Positions 1 through 11,863 of a DNA stretch of 64,000 nucleotides are shown piece by piece. The notes under the pieces were generated by a model. That model ran no database searches. It saw nothing but the letters and a program-made list of their open reading frames with translations, and was not told the origin of the DNA. The DNA comes from Blasia pusilla (taxonomy: Eukaryota > Marchantiophyta > Marchantiopsida > Blasiales). The stretch is taken from assembly GCA_050084515.1 (NCBI GenBank), contig CM114275.1, positions 10,540,001 through 10,604,000 on the forward strand. Direction: 5' to 3'. Each line of letters begins with the position of its first letter. Position 1 is the stretch's first letter. Both the position numbers and the translations under genes were made by a program.

Positions 1-1161
1 TCGCAATAGCTAAGGACAACCCATTTCTCGAGTGGAGATGATGGGCGCGATCCCGTGATGAACGAAGTCGAACCTCTCCCCATAGCCCCATACATCTCTA
101 TGGCCGGGGGATGAAGATGTGTCCTCGTGTAGTCGATCAGAGATATGTGTCTTCTTCGCCCCGCACCGCCGCCGCTTGTAGCATTCGCCCTTGGGCCACC
201 ACTTGGGCTCGCACTGCCTCCCGCGTAGGATCTGTGACTACCACGTCCGCCACAACCACCTTAGCCTCACGTGTCATGTAGAGATCGGCACGAATGAGGG
301 CATCCTAAAATACACATAACACAAAAAAGATTCTCGCGTATCAAGATAGTGAACGTGGCACACAAGTGAATCTTGTTCATACAAGTTTTACCCCAACCAA
401 ACAACAACACGTTAGGAATGTTAGAACGCCTTCCAATGTAGTTCTTATGGGACAATATCGATAGCTCTTTCATGCTCCTTGCGAGAAGGGTAGTTACTTT
501 AACTACTAGTATCTAACCCATATGATAAGAATAATTTAAATTCTGCCACCATATTTTATTATGCTATCTCTCCCCGTGCTTTAGGAAAATATTATTATAT
601 GCGGGAGGACACCTGTCAAATGCTGTAGGCATCGGAAACAAAGTATCATGTGACAGTAAAATATTCTTTTAAAATCTTATTTTTTCAAATAAAATAAATA
701 TTTAAGGGATTTAAAATACGCAGAATTTTCAGTAAAAGAATTTCGAAAGAATATTCAACACTACCCACGATTTCCCAGAGTAGAGTATAGTATAATATAG
801 TATTAGGTCCACTCAAACCGAGGCGGTCGAGTAACACAACATGCCATGTCCGAACCACTCATGGTGTCCAAATGTGGGGGAAATGAAATTTCCTCCACAA
901 CCACAACCCTAGTGCGTTGGCCTCCAACTCCCATGTGTCATGTCGCATGCAAAAGATACCGACATGATGCTGGTGGAATGGATATTTCACTCGACTATTG
1001 TTGTAAACATGAGCTATCCCACTGTATTTCCTTAATGGGTCTCTAGAGTAGCGCCAACATTTTCTTTCACAAAACCCTCTGAAAAGAATAACGAAAATCC
1101 GAATGGGAATATTTCCCGGAAACTCTTGAAGTTCCCCATAGGAAAGACATAGTAATCGTAT
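1..1161. other. Intergenic DNA, no gene recognised
   Basis: Mixed to AT-rich sequence with only short open frames (under 70 codons) and no recognisable protein motif, RNA gene or terminal repeat. The stretch 480-800 is clearly AT-rich. I see nothing to annotate here. Confidence 0.5.
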
Positions 1162-1315
1162 CCGGCGTCTCGGCCGTCGGTAATTAGCCGGCGAGTGTCA
1201 CCCGAGGCATTGAGGTTGTTCCCGTCGATTCTGGTAAACCGGCGTCTCGGCCGTCGGTAGTTAGCCGGCGAGTGTCACCCGAGGCATTGGGGTTGTTCCC
1301 GTCGATTCTGGTAAA
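1162..1315. repeat. Tandem duplication of a 77-bp GC-rich unit
   Basis: Two almost identical 77-bp units follow each other (1162-1238 and 1239-1315), each starting CCGGCGTCTCGGCCGTCGG. A third copy begins at 1316 (CCGGCGTC) but breaks off after about 8 bases. Only a few positions differ, so the duplication looks recent compared with the surrounding elements. Confidence 0.85.
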
Positions 1316-1330
1316 CCGGCGTCAGGCGAC

Positions 1331-2150
1331 CTCGGACGGCCTTCTTTCCATCCATCAATGAACCTCCATCGAATGAGGTAATTAGCCCGTGCGCACACTG
1401 TAGCACGGATTAGCAGGCGAGTCTGCGGGGGTTCCGTCCGTCGAAGTGCGTCCGTTTCCCGGCCCAACTAGCCTTCCTGCGAAGCCGCTTTCCTGACTCT
1501 TTCCTCCTCACCCAGACATCGTTTATGAAAACTCTCCGTTTTCGCGGACGTTGCCAACTTGCCACATACCCAGAGGGAAGGCAAGCTCCATAGGCTCTGG
1601 TACTATCGACCGGTTTTAGCGGCGAGACGGCGACAGATAGAGTGACACGAAACACACGTGCAGATGAAAACGAGTGACCGACAGTCCGAGTTTCGATCCG
1701 ACATTGGTGTCTCCCGGCGACGTATATGTACATCGGTCCATAGGCTCTCCAGATGTTCTCGCATCGCTCAGCCGACGTACGGGAACTACAGTGTGCAGTG
1801 GCACCCTCGAAAATCTGCGCGTGTCTGCCGGTGGTATTGACAAACGTGGGACGGAGAATCATGGCAGTTTCTCCTTTTGATAAGTTCGGTTCTCCCGCGC
1901 ACTGTACCGGAGCGGAGCGCGGCCTCGGCGAACGAGAGGTGCGCGCTACAGGAGTCTCTCGAACTATCGCCAGTCGGCCAATGGTGGCGCATTCCCTCCA
2001 AGACTTTCCGAGTCCATTCGGGGCTTCCGCCGGGAAGGGACCAGCGAAACTTCCGCGCCACTCATGAGCGGGCCCGCGCTGCACTTTCCACCTGCCCGCG
2101 CTCGGAAGTTGTACCTTGGATTCCCGCCCTATGACACCTTACCGATGTCC
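1331..2150. other. GC-rich island with unassigned open frames
   Basis: This stretch is much more GC-rich than its flanks, so several frames stay open on both strands. The longest is a 224-codon minus-strand frame at 1410-2084, with a 104-codon plus-strand frame overlapping it at 1753-2067. None has a recognisable domain, and mutual overlap suggests most are composition artefacts. It could be a host exon or promoter region; no function is claimed. Confidence 0.3.
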
Positions 2151-2310
2151 TTTGACACGGCCCGACCCCACTTCCTACGATAAGAAACTACGTAGAATAA
2201 ACGATGTGCGACCACCGTTTTTGGGGTTTTTTAAACTTGGTTTGATGGGAAGGGAAAAAAGAAAATCCTATTATGAAGATTGGGGAAATCTATAAAATAC
2301 TAATAGGGAG

Positions 2311-2512
2311 AGAAAGACGGTCCAAATGTCGCGTTTCCTTTCAAATCAAAAGAATAACTTGTGTTTTGATCTATGAATCGAGTTAGGATTCATATACGAC
2401 CTGCATATGTGACAAAGAGAGTCCAAATGTCATGTTTCCGTTCAAAAGAATAACTAGTGTTTTGATCTATGAATCGAGTTAGGATTCACACACAACCTGC
2501 ATGCATATGTGC
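2311..2512. repeat. Direct duplication of a ~101-bp segment
   Basis: Two adjacent copies (about 2311-2411 and 2412-2512) share TCCAAATGTC near the start and GATCTATGAATCGAGTTAGG further in, with small indels. Plain tandem duplication in AT-rich DNA; no coding content. Confidence 0.75.
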
Positions 2513-4099
2513 CAGCACGAGAGAATGAGAACTGCATAACAAGGTCTAGTAGTAGAGGCCGATGAGAGAATTGAATAATATGTAGACGGATATTATATTT
2601 TTAAAATTAATTTATCCTCGTATAATGGACGAATTTAAATTTGAATTCTTAAAATAATCGAGTGTCATTTTAAAGCAATTTCAAACGATTCTATTGGTTA
2701 AGACTGCCAAGTGTTAAGAGGAGAATTTGCAAAATGGAGGGGAACAATCCAATACTAATATACATAAGATGTGCATATTATGCCTACTCTTAAATGGAAA
2801 ATATAATATATATATTTTATAAAAATATAATATATATTTTTAAAAAAAATTCAAATCTGATAGGAAATGGTATTTTGAAAAAAATTTAAAAGGAAAAGAA
2901 GGCACAATAAGTTATGTGCATTCTTTGAGAAACTTCTTGACCTTTATATAATTTTTAAAACTTTCATAAATTTATTTGGAAATTGAATTTCCCTATCCTA
3001 ATAAGGGAAAAAAAATTTTAAAGGGAAAAAACCACTAAGAAGAACTAAGTGGGATGACTTTAAAAATCTAAGCCCCCTAATTTTTTTAGAAAAGGTACGT
3101 TTAGATCATAGGAAAAATAATATGAGAAATAATAAAATTTAACCCCTACCCCTAAAAGGCTACGAAATTAAAAACAAAAAATCCGTCCTCCCATCCTTTA
3201 ATAACTTTCCTCACATCCCTTAGTTCTTTTTCTCTATAAATAGACAAATGTCATGTGTTAAAACATCCTTGGGGGATATGTGTCAGTATGAGGAGATTCC
3301 TTCTTGTAAGCCAATTCTTTGTCAATGATGTAGAGTGGATCTCGTGAAATGTTATTACCACCTAAAAAACATCTTGGACAATTAAAAAAAGTACTTTGAG
3401 TAGAGGGGGTTTTAATCAATGATGTCTCCTATGGCTTAAGCACATAGAGCATGTGGGTTTGGACACATAGCAAAACCATGCAAACTCAATGTCTATAATA
3501 TAAGAATGCAATAGCCAAATTTTTGTTTCAAACGGGGCATACTTGGTAAGGAAAGCGTCTCATAGATTTGAATAGTTTATGCAACAAAGTAGTGCAATTC
3601 ACGAAGATAATTGAGTCTTCTTTCCCGTCCATGTTGCCACTCTTTAGAGCAATATCCCTTGTTCTTCTACATGTTTACTCATTTTTCACTTGTGTGTACA
3701 ATTTTGTAAGCTCCAAGTGGGCCACCATCACATGAGATTCCTACTTCATGGATAAAAAATAATGGAATGCCTACGTGGAGTAGTGTCACTCTTTCTACAT
3801 ATGGAAGCCGCCCCTATGAGAAATATATAACATAACATCCTCCACAATATTTTGAGCGGCTATCCTTTCCCCTCGTACTCTAAAACATGCCAAAGGGACA
3901 TCAAGAGAGTCTATGCTTCATTGACATTGGTAAAGTGTGGAAGAAACCACATATGATTAGAGGAGGCCAAAAAGAAATTGTTATAATTAAGGTAAGTGAT
4001 GTGGTTTTCTATGTTCAAATGAGGGAATAAGCCTCTACCCTTGATCCCTTCCCCTTAATGAGCATGAGCGTTTAAGATGATAGCTTTGTTGGTTATAAT
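2513..4099. other. AT-rich intergenic DNA, no gene recognised
   Basis: Low-complexity AT-rich sequence with many A and T runs. No long frame, LTR terminus or RNA gene is visible. The right part may contain further decayed sequence of the LINE remnant that begins near 4100, but I cannot align it by eye. Confidence 0.4.
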
Positions 4100-5450
4100 G
4101 GGTCTAAAAATTGTCTCAAATGGGCTTCCATCAAAGAAGATTGGAGCCTTGATTGGCTAAAGATAACTAAGGATAGGATGATCATGAAAATTACCCTATC
4201 ATCTACTAAAAGAGCATCTCTTCATGCTTTCACACGGAATTGTAGAGGAAAGGATCCCTAATCTATGTGGGACATATACTCTTATAAAGGGGACCAATCT
4301 CTACTTAAATATTTAGAGCAAAGAAAAGTTTCCCCCAAAGGCCCAACTTCCTAAAAATGAACTAGGATTTCCTATCACCAAAAATGATTGAGCAAGAGGA
4401 TTTTCAACAATCTAGGTCAATCGTAGGGATTTCGAGGGAGCTAGCCATAATTGGTCTCCAAACACTTGTGGGATCCTTGTACCAAAGGACCAAAGAAATG
4501 TAAGGAGATGATCAAACATTTGCACATTCCTAAAGAGATATCCCAAATGTTAAACAAAGCGTGAGGATAGGATATCAAAAGATAATTGAGGCTCATCTAT
4601 CCTCATAATATTTTTATTTTGAAGTAGGTCTTTTGCAAGTGCCTCCAAAATGAAGCTCAAAGAAAAGTCATATCTCCCAAGTGAACTCCCAATCACACAT
4701 GCCTCCAGTAGGTGTTATAAAATCATAGGGTAAGAGGAAGTTAAAGGGTAGATCGGACAGATAAAATCTTAGTTGGTAGGCTAACAGGTGCCAAATTGGT
4801 TGTGAATTGAGAGAATGCATTGACAAAAAGACCTTTGAGACCAAAAATATGATTATTATCCCTCCTTGAAGGAAAATTTAAATTAGGAAAAGCCTTGAAA
4901 AAAGGGAGAATGCAAAGAGGGCCAATGCAAAGAGGGTATTTCCTTGATGTGTACTAGGGGTAGACTCTAAAACCATAACCTCCTCCTTAGACAATCTATG
5001 ATGGAAATAGAAGCCAAAAGATGCCCCATACAAAGCTCTCACAAAGAAGGCTTATAATTGGGCCTTACATCTTACTCATATATGTGAAGATAGTTGGTTG
5101 ATACACAAAGTTGAAGGCAGTATTGATATCCAATTGTAAGATAATCCATTGAGGGTGGATATTGAGGATAGCCCTCAAAGTTCAAACCCAATGTTATTTT
5201 CTCAGAAGTAGAGTGGACACAAGTGTGATTGAAAAGCCTCACGTTGTTGCAAAGAAAAGTTGTAAATGAACAATCTAAGAAGGAATTCATACAATATGAT
5301 TGGAGGAATACCTCCATTCCTCTTGGATATTGCCAAGAGTCATCCCAAACCCAAAACTTGGGCCAATACTATTAGAACTTTTCATTGAGCTAAATGAGGG
5401 ACAACTTGGAGCTACTCAAAGAACCAATTGGCACAATTTTGAGGATCAAG
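4100..5450 (-). pseudogene. LINE-type reverse transcriptase remnant, copy 1
   Basis: Decayed minus-strand non-LTR reverse transcriptase. A frame across 5104-5139 reads LQLDINTAFNFV, matching the conserved palm segment (usual form LQ-D-ANAFN) that carries the first catalytic aspartate. Downstream, around 4930-5060, the translation reads FVRALYG and then STHQGNTLFALA. That is the usual THQGDPLxxxLFALA block with D changed to N and about four residues missing. Near 4850 RRDNNHIFGL stands where the ADD-H-IGP catalytic block should be. Many stops and frameshifts lie between the motifs, so this is a dead copy. A second remnant of the same lineage lies at 52260-54260. No endonuclease domain or poly(A) end was identified; both limits are approximate. 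Confidence 0.7.
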
Positions 5451-5770
5451 GTTGCATGTAGATAAAGTACATGTCCGCGGACATGTCCATGTTTGTGGAC
5501 TTACGTTCATCCTATAGAAGGACTTGTCCACGAACATGTGGGGCCCATCTCCTCCTCTTTCTCATCCCCCCACTTGCCTTCGTGGTCCGAACTTTCTTGT
5601 GTCTTCCTTCTCCCACCTCTACTACGTCCCCCCTTATTGCCCCACCTATCCCTTGCCTTCCAACATGAACAAAAAGTGTGGGCCCCATCTTTTGCAATTC
5701 ATGTCTGTGGACATGTCCAAACTTGTCCGTCCAAGGAATGAAATTGTCCATTTTCTTGTAACCATGTTGA
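5451..5770 (+). repeat. Dispersed ~300-bp noncoding repeat, copy 1
   Basis: About 320 bp beginning GTTGCATGTAGATAAAGT and ending near CTTGTAACCATGTTGAGG, with several TGTCCA/TGGACA motifs and a pyrimidine-rich middle. The same succession of blocks recurs at 54601-54907 and in the interrupted copy starting at 54908, so this is a repeat family. It has no coding capacity and no clear terminal inverted repeat, so its class is unknown. The short frames inside it are by-products of the pyrimidine-rich centre. Confidence 0.75.
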
Positions 5771-7889
5771 GGATAACTTCTCCATTGGGGAGGTTTGGTA
5801 CCATTACTAATACATTTTAGGGTACTTTAAAAATGCTTGAAGTTACAAAGTATTTGCAAAATAGCCACAATTGACTCGTAAAATACTTTTGAAAGAGTGT
5901 TTTGGACTTGCACAATAAGACTACTTCATGAGTCATAAGGAGCATTTGCTTACACTTCAAAATTCCTTGCAAAGTTCTCAAAAAGGTTTGCAATTCTTTG
6001 CTAGATGCTTGTGATTATTAGCTACAAAGTAGTGCATAGAACTTGAAGGAGATAGCTCACAAAGGAAGACATTCTCTCTAATGACACATCTCACTTATAC
6101 TCATCAACACAAGTCGCATCGCAATCAAGGCATCAAAATGTGCCACAAAACACTTAATAAATGCTAATACCTCAAAGAGTATGTGACACCAAGGAAAGGG
6201 TAATCTATATATTTCGGTCACTTTGAAGGTAGGATATCAATATGACCTCCAAAATGGGGATTACAAAGGATATATATATATATATAAAAGCATCGATATA
6301 ATTTGGCCTAGGTCTCTCAAGTCATGATAATTCCCATAAGAATTTTTTGTGCTTGAGAGGCTCCCAATCTTCAAGAGCACGTCATCATAGAAGGTGATCT
6401 CGCACAAAACGATCAAGTTTGAATACATTTTGTCCACATTATTACAAGGGGAGATTTTCTTGGCTCCTCAACATATTTTGAGCTCAATTTTGATTCACAT
6501 GTGTCCTTTAATCAACTTGGCCATACTAAAAAAATTACTCTAGTATTACTTCTTATAATTTTTTACCAAGGAGTGATCTTTTCCATTAGTGGTACCATAT
6601 AATAGAGCTTCAAAAAAAAATTATTTGTGCACAAATGATTTTTTCCTTTTGTGACAAGGAGGCTACATAAGCCGTAGCGGAGATGTTTCCCAAGGGGGGA
6701 ACTATAGGGGACATTTAAGAAATATCTTCAAAATTTTCATGAGAGTAATGTTTGGAGTGTGCTTTTGCATCACATGAAGGCCTTGAGTGTGCAATAAGCT
6801 AGTTTCACATAGGCTATTGCACGTTTATAAGCCTAGACTATTTAGTGGACCCTATCTATGATACTCATTAACTATATATAGAATTCATAGCGAGTTTCAT
6901 CCTAAACTAATAATAAATATCTTGTTAGGTAGCTCCTTGTTTTCTCTTACGACACTTCTAAATACTAGGAACCCTATGGACTCTCCTTAGAGGAGCCCTT
7001 GTTGTCACATAACGGCAACTCCCATCATAGTCTTGTGGAGCACTTCTTGTAGTAAAATGAGAAAATGAGTAAAAAGAAAAGTCCTCATGCCACACACAAA
7101 ATTTGATTTTACTACAGTAACTCTAAAAAGGAAAAGAAATCACAACACATGCTTTGCAAATTATTTTCTATAATTAAATTTTTTTACCCCTTAAAAAATA
7201 ACTTGTTTCTTTGGAGGTGTTGAATATTTTTTCCTCTCTTAATAAGTTGAGTTAAAAATTATATAATAATTCTTAACTAAAGTGAGATTATGCAAACATA
7301 AGATATCTCTTTCTTACATTCGTCTATATGTCTATATATCTATCTATCTATATTGTTGTAGTATGATCTACAAGTAGTTAACCATAAGACGAAATAGTTA
7401 ATTTTTGACATTTAACATGAAAGGGATAGGGAAGGACAAAGAAATGAATTTGTTTCTCCAAGGAAAATGAGGAAAGTTCAAATTATATATGTTTATTTAA
7501 ATGAGATGGGGCGTAGGAGATTTTTTTTTTCCTAATAATGAAGAAGGAAAAAGGGTATGTATATTTTCAAAATAAGAGGGAAAAGTTGGGGATCAAAATT
7601 TCCCAAAACAATGAGGTAAGATGATTGGGTTTTAAACTTAAGGAGGTAAGTATGGGATGATATTTTAAATGAAGAGCAAGGAAAGCAGGGAAAAGATATT
7701 AAAATTTTCTAAAAAATGTTGATGCGAATAAAATTTTATTCATACATGCTAATTAATAATTTATGAAGATATGCACCAAACTCAACCCTAAAACCTAATT
7801 AGGTCTCTTTTCCTTACACATCTACCTAAATGTCTTTAACTCAATTCGTAAACTCCTCTTAATTCCTACATGCCCTGGGGTTTTGTATT
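5771..7889. other. AT-rich intergenic DNA with short microsatellites
   Basis: No gene recognised. Contains a (TA) run at 6271-6286 and a TCTA-type run at about 7324-7352. The sequence is AT-rich and rich in stops in all frames. Confidence 0.5.
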
Positions 7890-8363
7890 TGTCGTGCGAA
7901 TCCACATCGTCATACAACATACATCGCTGACATACCATACGCACATACATACATAACATAGACAAGAGTATCCACAAACGCAAGTGTACCACAACTGAAA
8001 TCCGTGAAAGACCTACTATCATAAAACACGTTTACAATCACATACAATCGAGCCAAACCCACTCCACGATGGGAGAATCTAGGTTGAAGCTTGCGGGAAA
8101 CACCATAGCCAAGAGCTCTACTCACTACCAAGGCTAACTCCCAACGCAACAGGCTCAACTCAAAGAACTGACTGTTCTTCGAGGGCAAGCCACCTTATAT
8201 CCTCCAACCTAAGAGCGGGCCCTACTGGGAAAGTCACCCCCAAGTGAGTAACCCCCAACCCTATGTATGGAACCGCATCTCTACCAAGCCACTACGGTCC
8301 TACATAAGGAATGGCCTCTACCAGCACACCATACTCTACGACATAATCCGTATGGTCATGACA
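7890..8363 (-). repeat. 3' LTR of MTR-A
   Basis: 474 bp, starting TGTCGTGCGAATCC and ending GGTCATGACA on the plus strand, so the termini are the usual TG...CA with an imperfect inverted repeat. Two parts are visible: 7890-7995 (module A) and 7996-8363 (module B). Module B recurs at 17288-17657. Read on the minus strand, a TATA-like GGATATAAGG (8193-8202) lies about 165 bases into the LTR, as expected for U3. That makes module A the R/U5 end. A hairpin (AAGAAC...GTTCTT) follows the TATA-like site. Confidence 0.75.
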
Positions 8364-8365
8364 AC

Positions 8366-8471
8366 TGTCGTGCGAATCCACATCGTCATACAACATACAT
8401 CGTTGACATACCATACGCACATACATACATAACATAGACGAGAGTATCCACAAACGCAAGTGTACCACAAC
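8366..8471 (-). repeat. Extra copy of LTR module A between LTR and polypurine tract
   Basis: 106 bp nearly identical to 7890-7995, inserted just inside the 3' LTR and directly before the polypurine tract. Both copies are followed by the same short bases, and the string ACAACT occurs at each junction. That suggests a microhomology-driven template switch or slippage. The duplication is not expected from normal LTR retrotransposon replication. Confidence 0.75.
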
Positions 8472-8480
8472 TCGCCCCCC
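8472..8480 (-). other. Candidate polypurine tract of MTR-A
   Basis: Plus-strand TCGCCCCCC, read as GGGGGGCGA on the element's own strand. It lies where a plus-strand primer is expected, but it abuts the duplicated module A rather than the LTR. Confidence 0.5.
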
Positions 8481-8644
8481 TAACTGGCGGTTAGGTCCCT
8501 CTAACTCCTAGGTAGCCCTATACATCTACTACATGCTATACACCTTCTTGGGTGCCCGAATCAGAAGGCCGGGTGCTAGATTGCCCCATCGTTAGTCGCA
8601 CATCTGTAATCCACATCATGCAAAGATCAAGTCATCTACCTCTC

Positions 8645-8985
8645 CTAAGTACATCGAGGACAAACCCACCTTCCAGTAGGAACAACATCCAAACGTGGAG
8701 TCAAACACATCATGTGCCAACCCCTAGAACACCGATCACACACCAACATACGGGCCGCATTACCGCAGGACCACACAACATGCACCTCAAGCTAGCACGT
8801 ATCATGGCTAAGCTTGGGTCAACAGTACCATCCACATTTGGAAGATGACATGGCGCACAATTACGCACATGGTCCTTCCAAACAACTCCATCACGACCCT
8901 CCAACATGAGAACTCCAGAAGCTAACACCTCACGCACTCGTAGAAAAATAGTGCGGCTGCCGTCACATCCAACGTTGTCGGGCAA
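8645..8985 (-). pseudogene. Integrase C-terminal module with PHD finger (MTR-A)
   Basis: The minus-strand frame 8985-8710 reads VREVLASGVLMLEGRDG, then DHVRNCAPCHLPNVDG, then CMLC (codons 8784-8773). After one frame change near 8735 the translation continues MLVCDRCSRGWHMMCL, then VPTGRWVCPRC and a stop at 8645-8647. The order CxxC ... CxxC ... HxxC ... CxxC is the C4HC3 ligand set of a PHD zinc finger, and the GW-H-C and W-C-x-x-C contexts fit well. PHD fingers usually read histone tails, so this could target integration complexes to chromatin, as chromodomains do in chromoviruses. The function is inference. MTR-B shows the same upstream module (37690-37815) but stops before the finger. Confidence 0.75.
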
Positions 8986-9099
8986 CCGCTACAAATAGAC
9001 ATAGCCCCCACATGGAACCTACGAATCGATGGTCGATAACCTCCACCCGAATGGTTGCATACCGCAACGTATCCCTGTGTTGAGCAATGGCAAGATTCT

Positions 9100-10030
9100 C
9101 AAAGGTCATGGCATAACTCTCCGAAAAGAGCTCCGCCCGCTAAGAACACACCCTCATCCACATCTCTGGGTCATCAAGGTTCACCACCTCACTAGACTCC
9201 CGACCAATTGTGCTTGGCAAGTCCGGATCTCGGCCGTATAATGTAAAATAAGGTGAGAAGGAAGCCAAGGATGCTTGGCGATCGAACCTATACCCCATGG
9301 CTAACCATGGCAATCGAATATCCCGGTCTCCAAGATGCCCTTCAGAGGCCATACTTGCGCAATGCCCTCTTCACCGTCTCGAACCACACGCTCAGCCAAA
9401 CCATCCGCCTCTGGATGATCTCGAGACGTGGTCGAAGATCAATCAACGCCTTGTCACACAAGACCTGAAACTCACCCAAACTCAGACACCTGGTGGTCGG
9501 TCAAGACTTCAGTGGTGCACCAAAATGACTAAGCACTCTATCCGAAACGATACGCCGTTCCTCACTTGCCTTTTCGGTAATGCCACCAACTCAATCCACT
9601 TGGAGAAGTGCTCCACCATCACCAACACATATTGATGATGTCGTGCATACCAACGGTAACGGTCCCGCAAAGTCCACACTCCAACGGTAACCCAACCCCA
9701 TAATAGGCAAGGGGTGTAATTATGGTGTAGGGCATTAAATGATGCCTCACCCGGTCACAAACCATACAACGTGACACCAATCGCTACACTGAGTATTCAT
9801 GCCACGCCACCAATATTGGCCAAGGAGTAAGCTATACGACGCTTTACCCCAAAATGTCCCAACTCCTCATAGGCATGTCGCACAATGCGCTCTCTCGAGC
9901 CAAATGTGGCACTACTGTACTCTACCATCCTCCCACACGCGGAGAATATGTGTTCCCTCCAATCGATACCTCTTAGCACGTTGGAGAACACGGTCTCGCT
10001 CCTTGGCACTCACTATGCCTGGCACCCTCT
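9100..10030 (-). pseudogene. Integrase core of MTR-A
   Basis: The HHCC zinc-binding part is visible as RHAYEELGHFGVKRR (within 10009-9797) followed by a CMVC pair near 9770. Further on, around 9420-9390, the block HPEADGLAERVVR matches the part of the core carrying the catalytic glutamate of Ty3/gypsy integrases. Then WLAMGYRF and SLASFSPYFTLYGRDPDLP (9352-9140) match the end of the core. The stretch between is broken by frameshifts and stops, and I could not trace both catalytic aspartates. Non-functional copy. Confidence 0.75.
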
Positions 10031-10417
10031 TGGTCCGAGGAACTCCAACACCAACGCATCATCATGAATATCACGCTGATCCGCACCACCATCTCCAACC
10101 TTAGGATCTCAAGGCTCGCCATCTACCCTCCGACTAGAGTAAGATATCATGTGGTCCTCCATACTAGAGTCCACCCCTAACCAACATAAAAGGCGGATGC
10201 ATGCCAACTGCACCATCTCCTCATCAACCTCGCCATGCCATCTAGCCCCAGTTGTATCCTCTTGGCTAGTACATGGGTTCCTACTCAACCCATCAAGATC
10301 AAGGTTGGCAACCCAGGTCTATGTATCACCGGAAGTCATACTCTGTAAGATAAGAGCCCACCGTGCAAGCTTCCCAGTAAGCTTGTCCGACTCCATCAAC
10401 CACTTGAGCGGTGGTGA

Positions 10418-10700
10418 TCAGAATAAGGGTAAGCTGTGTGCCAAACAAGTAACACCTAAAGTTTGCCACAACCCACACTCTCGCCAAGCACTCTCCCTCA
10501 TATGAACTATAACGCGACTCGCTGCATTATTCGAACGACTTGCATAGGCCACCACAAACTCCATGTGCTCATCATCATGTTGTGTCAACACCGCTCCAAG
10601 TCCCAACCTACTCCAATCGGTGTGTAATCTGAAATGGGCGCCCTCGATAGGTCTCCTCAAGATAGGCGCCGCCACCAACGGGCCTTAAGCTCCACAAAAG
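10418..10700 (-). pseudogene. RNase H domain of MTR-A
   Basis: The minus-strand frame reads PILRRPIEGAHFRLHTDWS then LGLGAVLTQHDDE and FVVAYASRS. This is the Ty3/gypsy RNase H start, where the usual form is HTDAS; here A is replaced by W. The downstream half is frameshifted. RNase H would degrade the RNA strand during reverse transcription. It sits between RT and integrase as expected. Confidence 0.75.
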
Positions 10701-10978
10701 CTCTCTCGATCATCTCCCCAATGCCACTCTTGATCTGATTTCAGCAATTGGTTCAAAGGCTTTGCCATAGCACTAAATCCCTTCACATACCTCCGATAGT
10801 AGTTCGCCAATCCCTCAATGCTTGAACTCTACTCACATCTATCGGACGGAATAAGTGCAATAGCCTCCACATTTGCTTGTGAACTCCCAAACCACCTGGA
10901 TAGATCACATGACCCAAGTACTCAACATCCTCATGGAAGAACTTACACTTTCCTGGATGCAACGTAGACCATGAGCTT

Positions 10979-11620
10979 TCAACCGCTCAAACACCATCTG
11001 CAAATGTATCCGATGCTCCTCCACCGTTTCTTGAACACCAAGATATCATCAATGTAACACCGAACAAAATCCAACCCCGCTAGGATCTCGTCCATCACTC
11101 TTTGAAACTCGGCAGTGCATTCTTCAACCCAAAGGGTAAGAATTTCCACGGTACAAACAATCCTTGCCATGAGAGTTGACACCCCAAAATCTCGTCTTGG
11201 CCTTGTCACTCTCCCGAATCGGCAATTGATGGTATCCGCCTGAAGATCCAAAGTACTGAAAATCTTTGCCTGCCCCACCACATCAAAGATCTCCTCAAGT
11301 GTAGGCATGGCATACCTATCGGCCTTGGTTTGCCGATTGATAGGACGGTAATCTCCACACATCCGCCTATCCGTAGTTGCCATGCATATCCTTTTTTAGC
11401 GAGCATGACAAGTGGGCGATGCATACTCTCCATCGACAACTCCACTAATCCAGCCTCCAAAAGGTCCAACGTCCTACTCAATCAGGTCCCTCTCCATATC
11501 ACTATATCGGTAGGGACGACGGAAGATTGGCGTATCACTAGCCAAATCAATTCGTATACCGGTCCAACCAGAGAACCCAACTCCTTCATGCTAAAGGCAA
11601 AACAACTCCTATAAGCACGA
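10979..11620 (-). pseudogene. Reverse transcriptase of MTR-A
   Basis: Motifs in order on the minus strand: CGDYRPINRQTKADRYAMP, FSTLDL (first catalytic aspartate), then YIDDILVF at 11056-11033 with the YxDD active site. Between LDL and YIDD the frame slips and later returns, so GYHQLP and the FGLKNAL block are read in other frames. An N-terminal part (YRSCFAFSMKELGSL, near 11620) aligns with the MTR-B segment at about 35640-35690. The copy cannot make an active enzyme. Confidence 0.85.
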
Positions 11621-11863
11621 GGAACTGTGTCAGCGTCGTTTCTCACCTCCCGTAAGCTTGGGCCCAAGTAATGGCTCCCAAGTCTCCTCCACTCGCATAC
11701 TAGAGGGAGAGGACGATGCCATTGGTCGCTACATAAGCCCCTCACAAGATGATACACCCTTAGCTACACCATCATCTCGAGCACATAACTCCTCCACCAA
11801 AGCATGAGCAACCAACTCCACATGCCCACCATTACATCCCATTTACTCCAAGGATGCAAAATA

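Noticed and set aside
1410-2084. 224-codon minus-strand frame as a gene
   Set aside because: No domain, overlapping frames on both strands, and GC-rich composition make chance opening likely.
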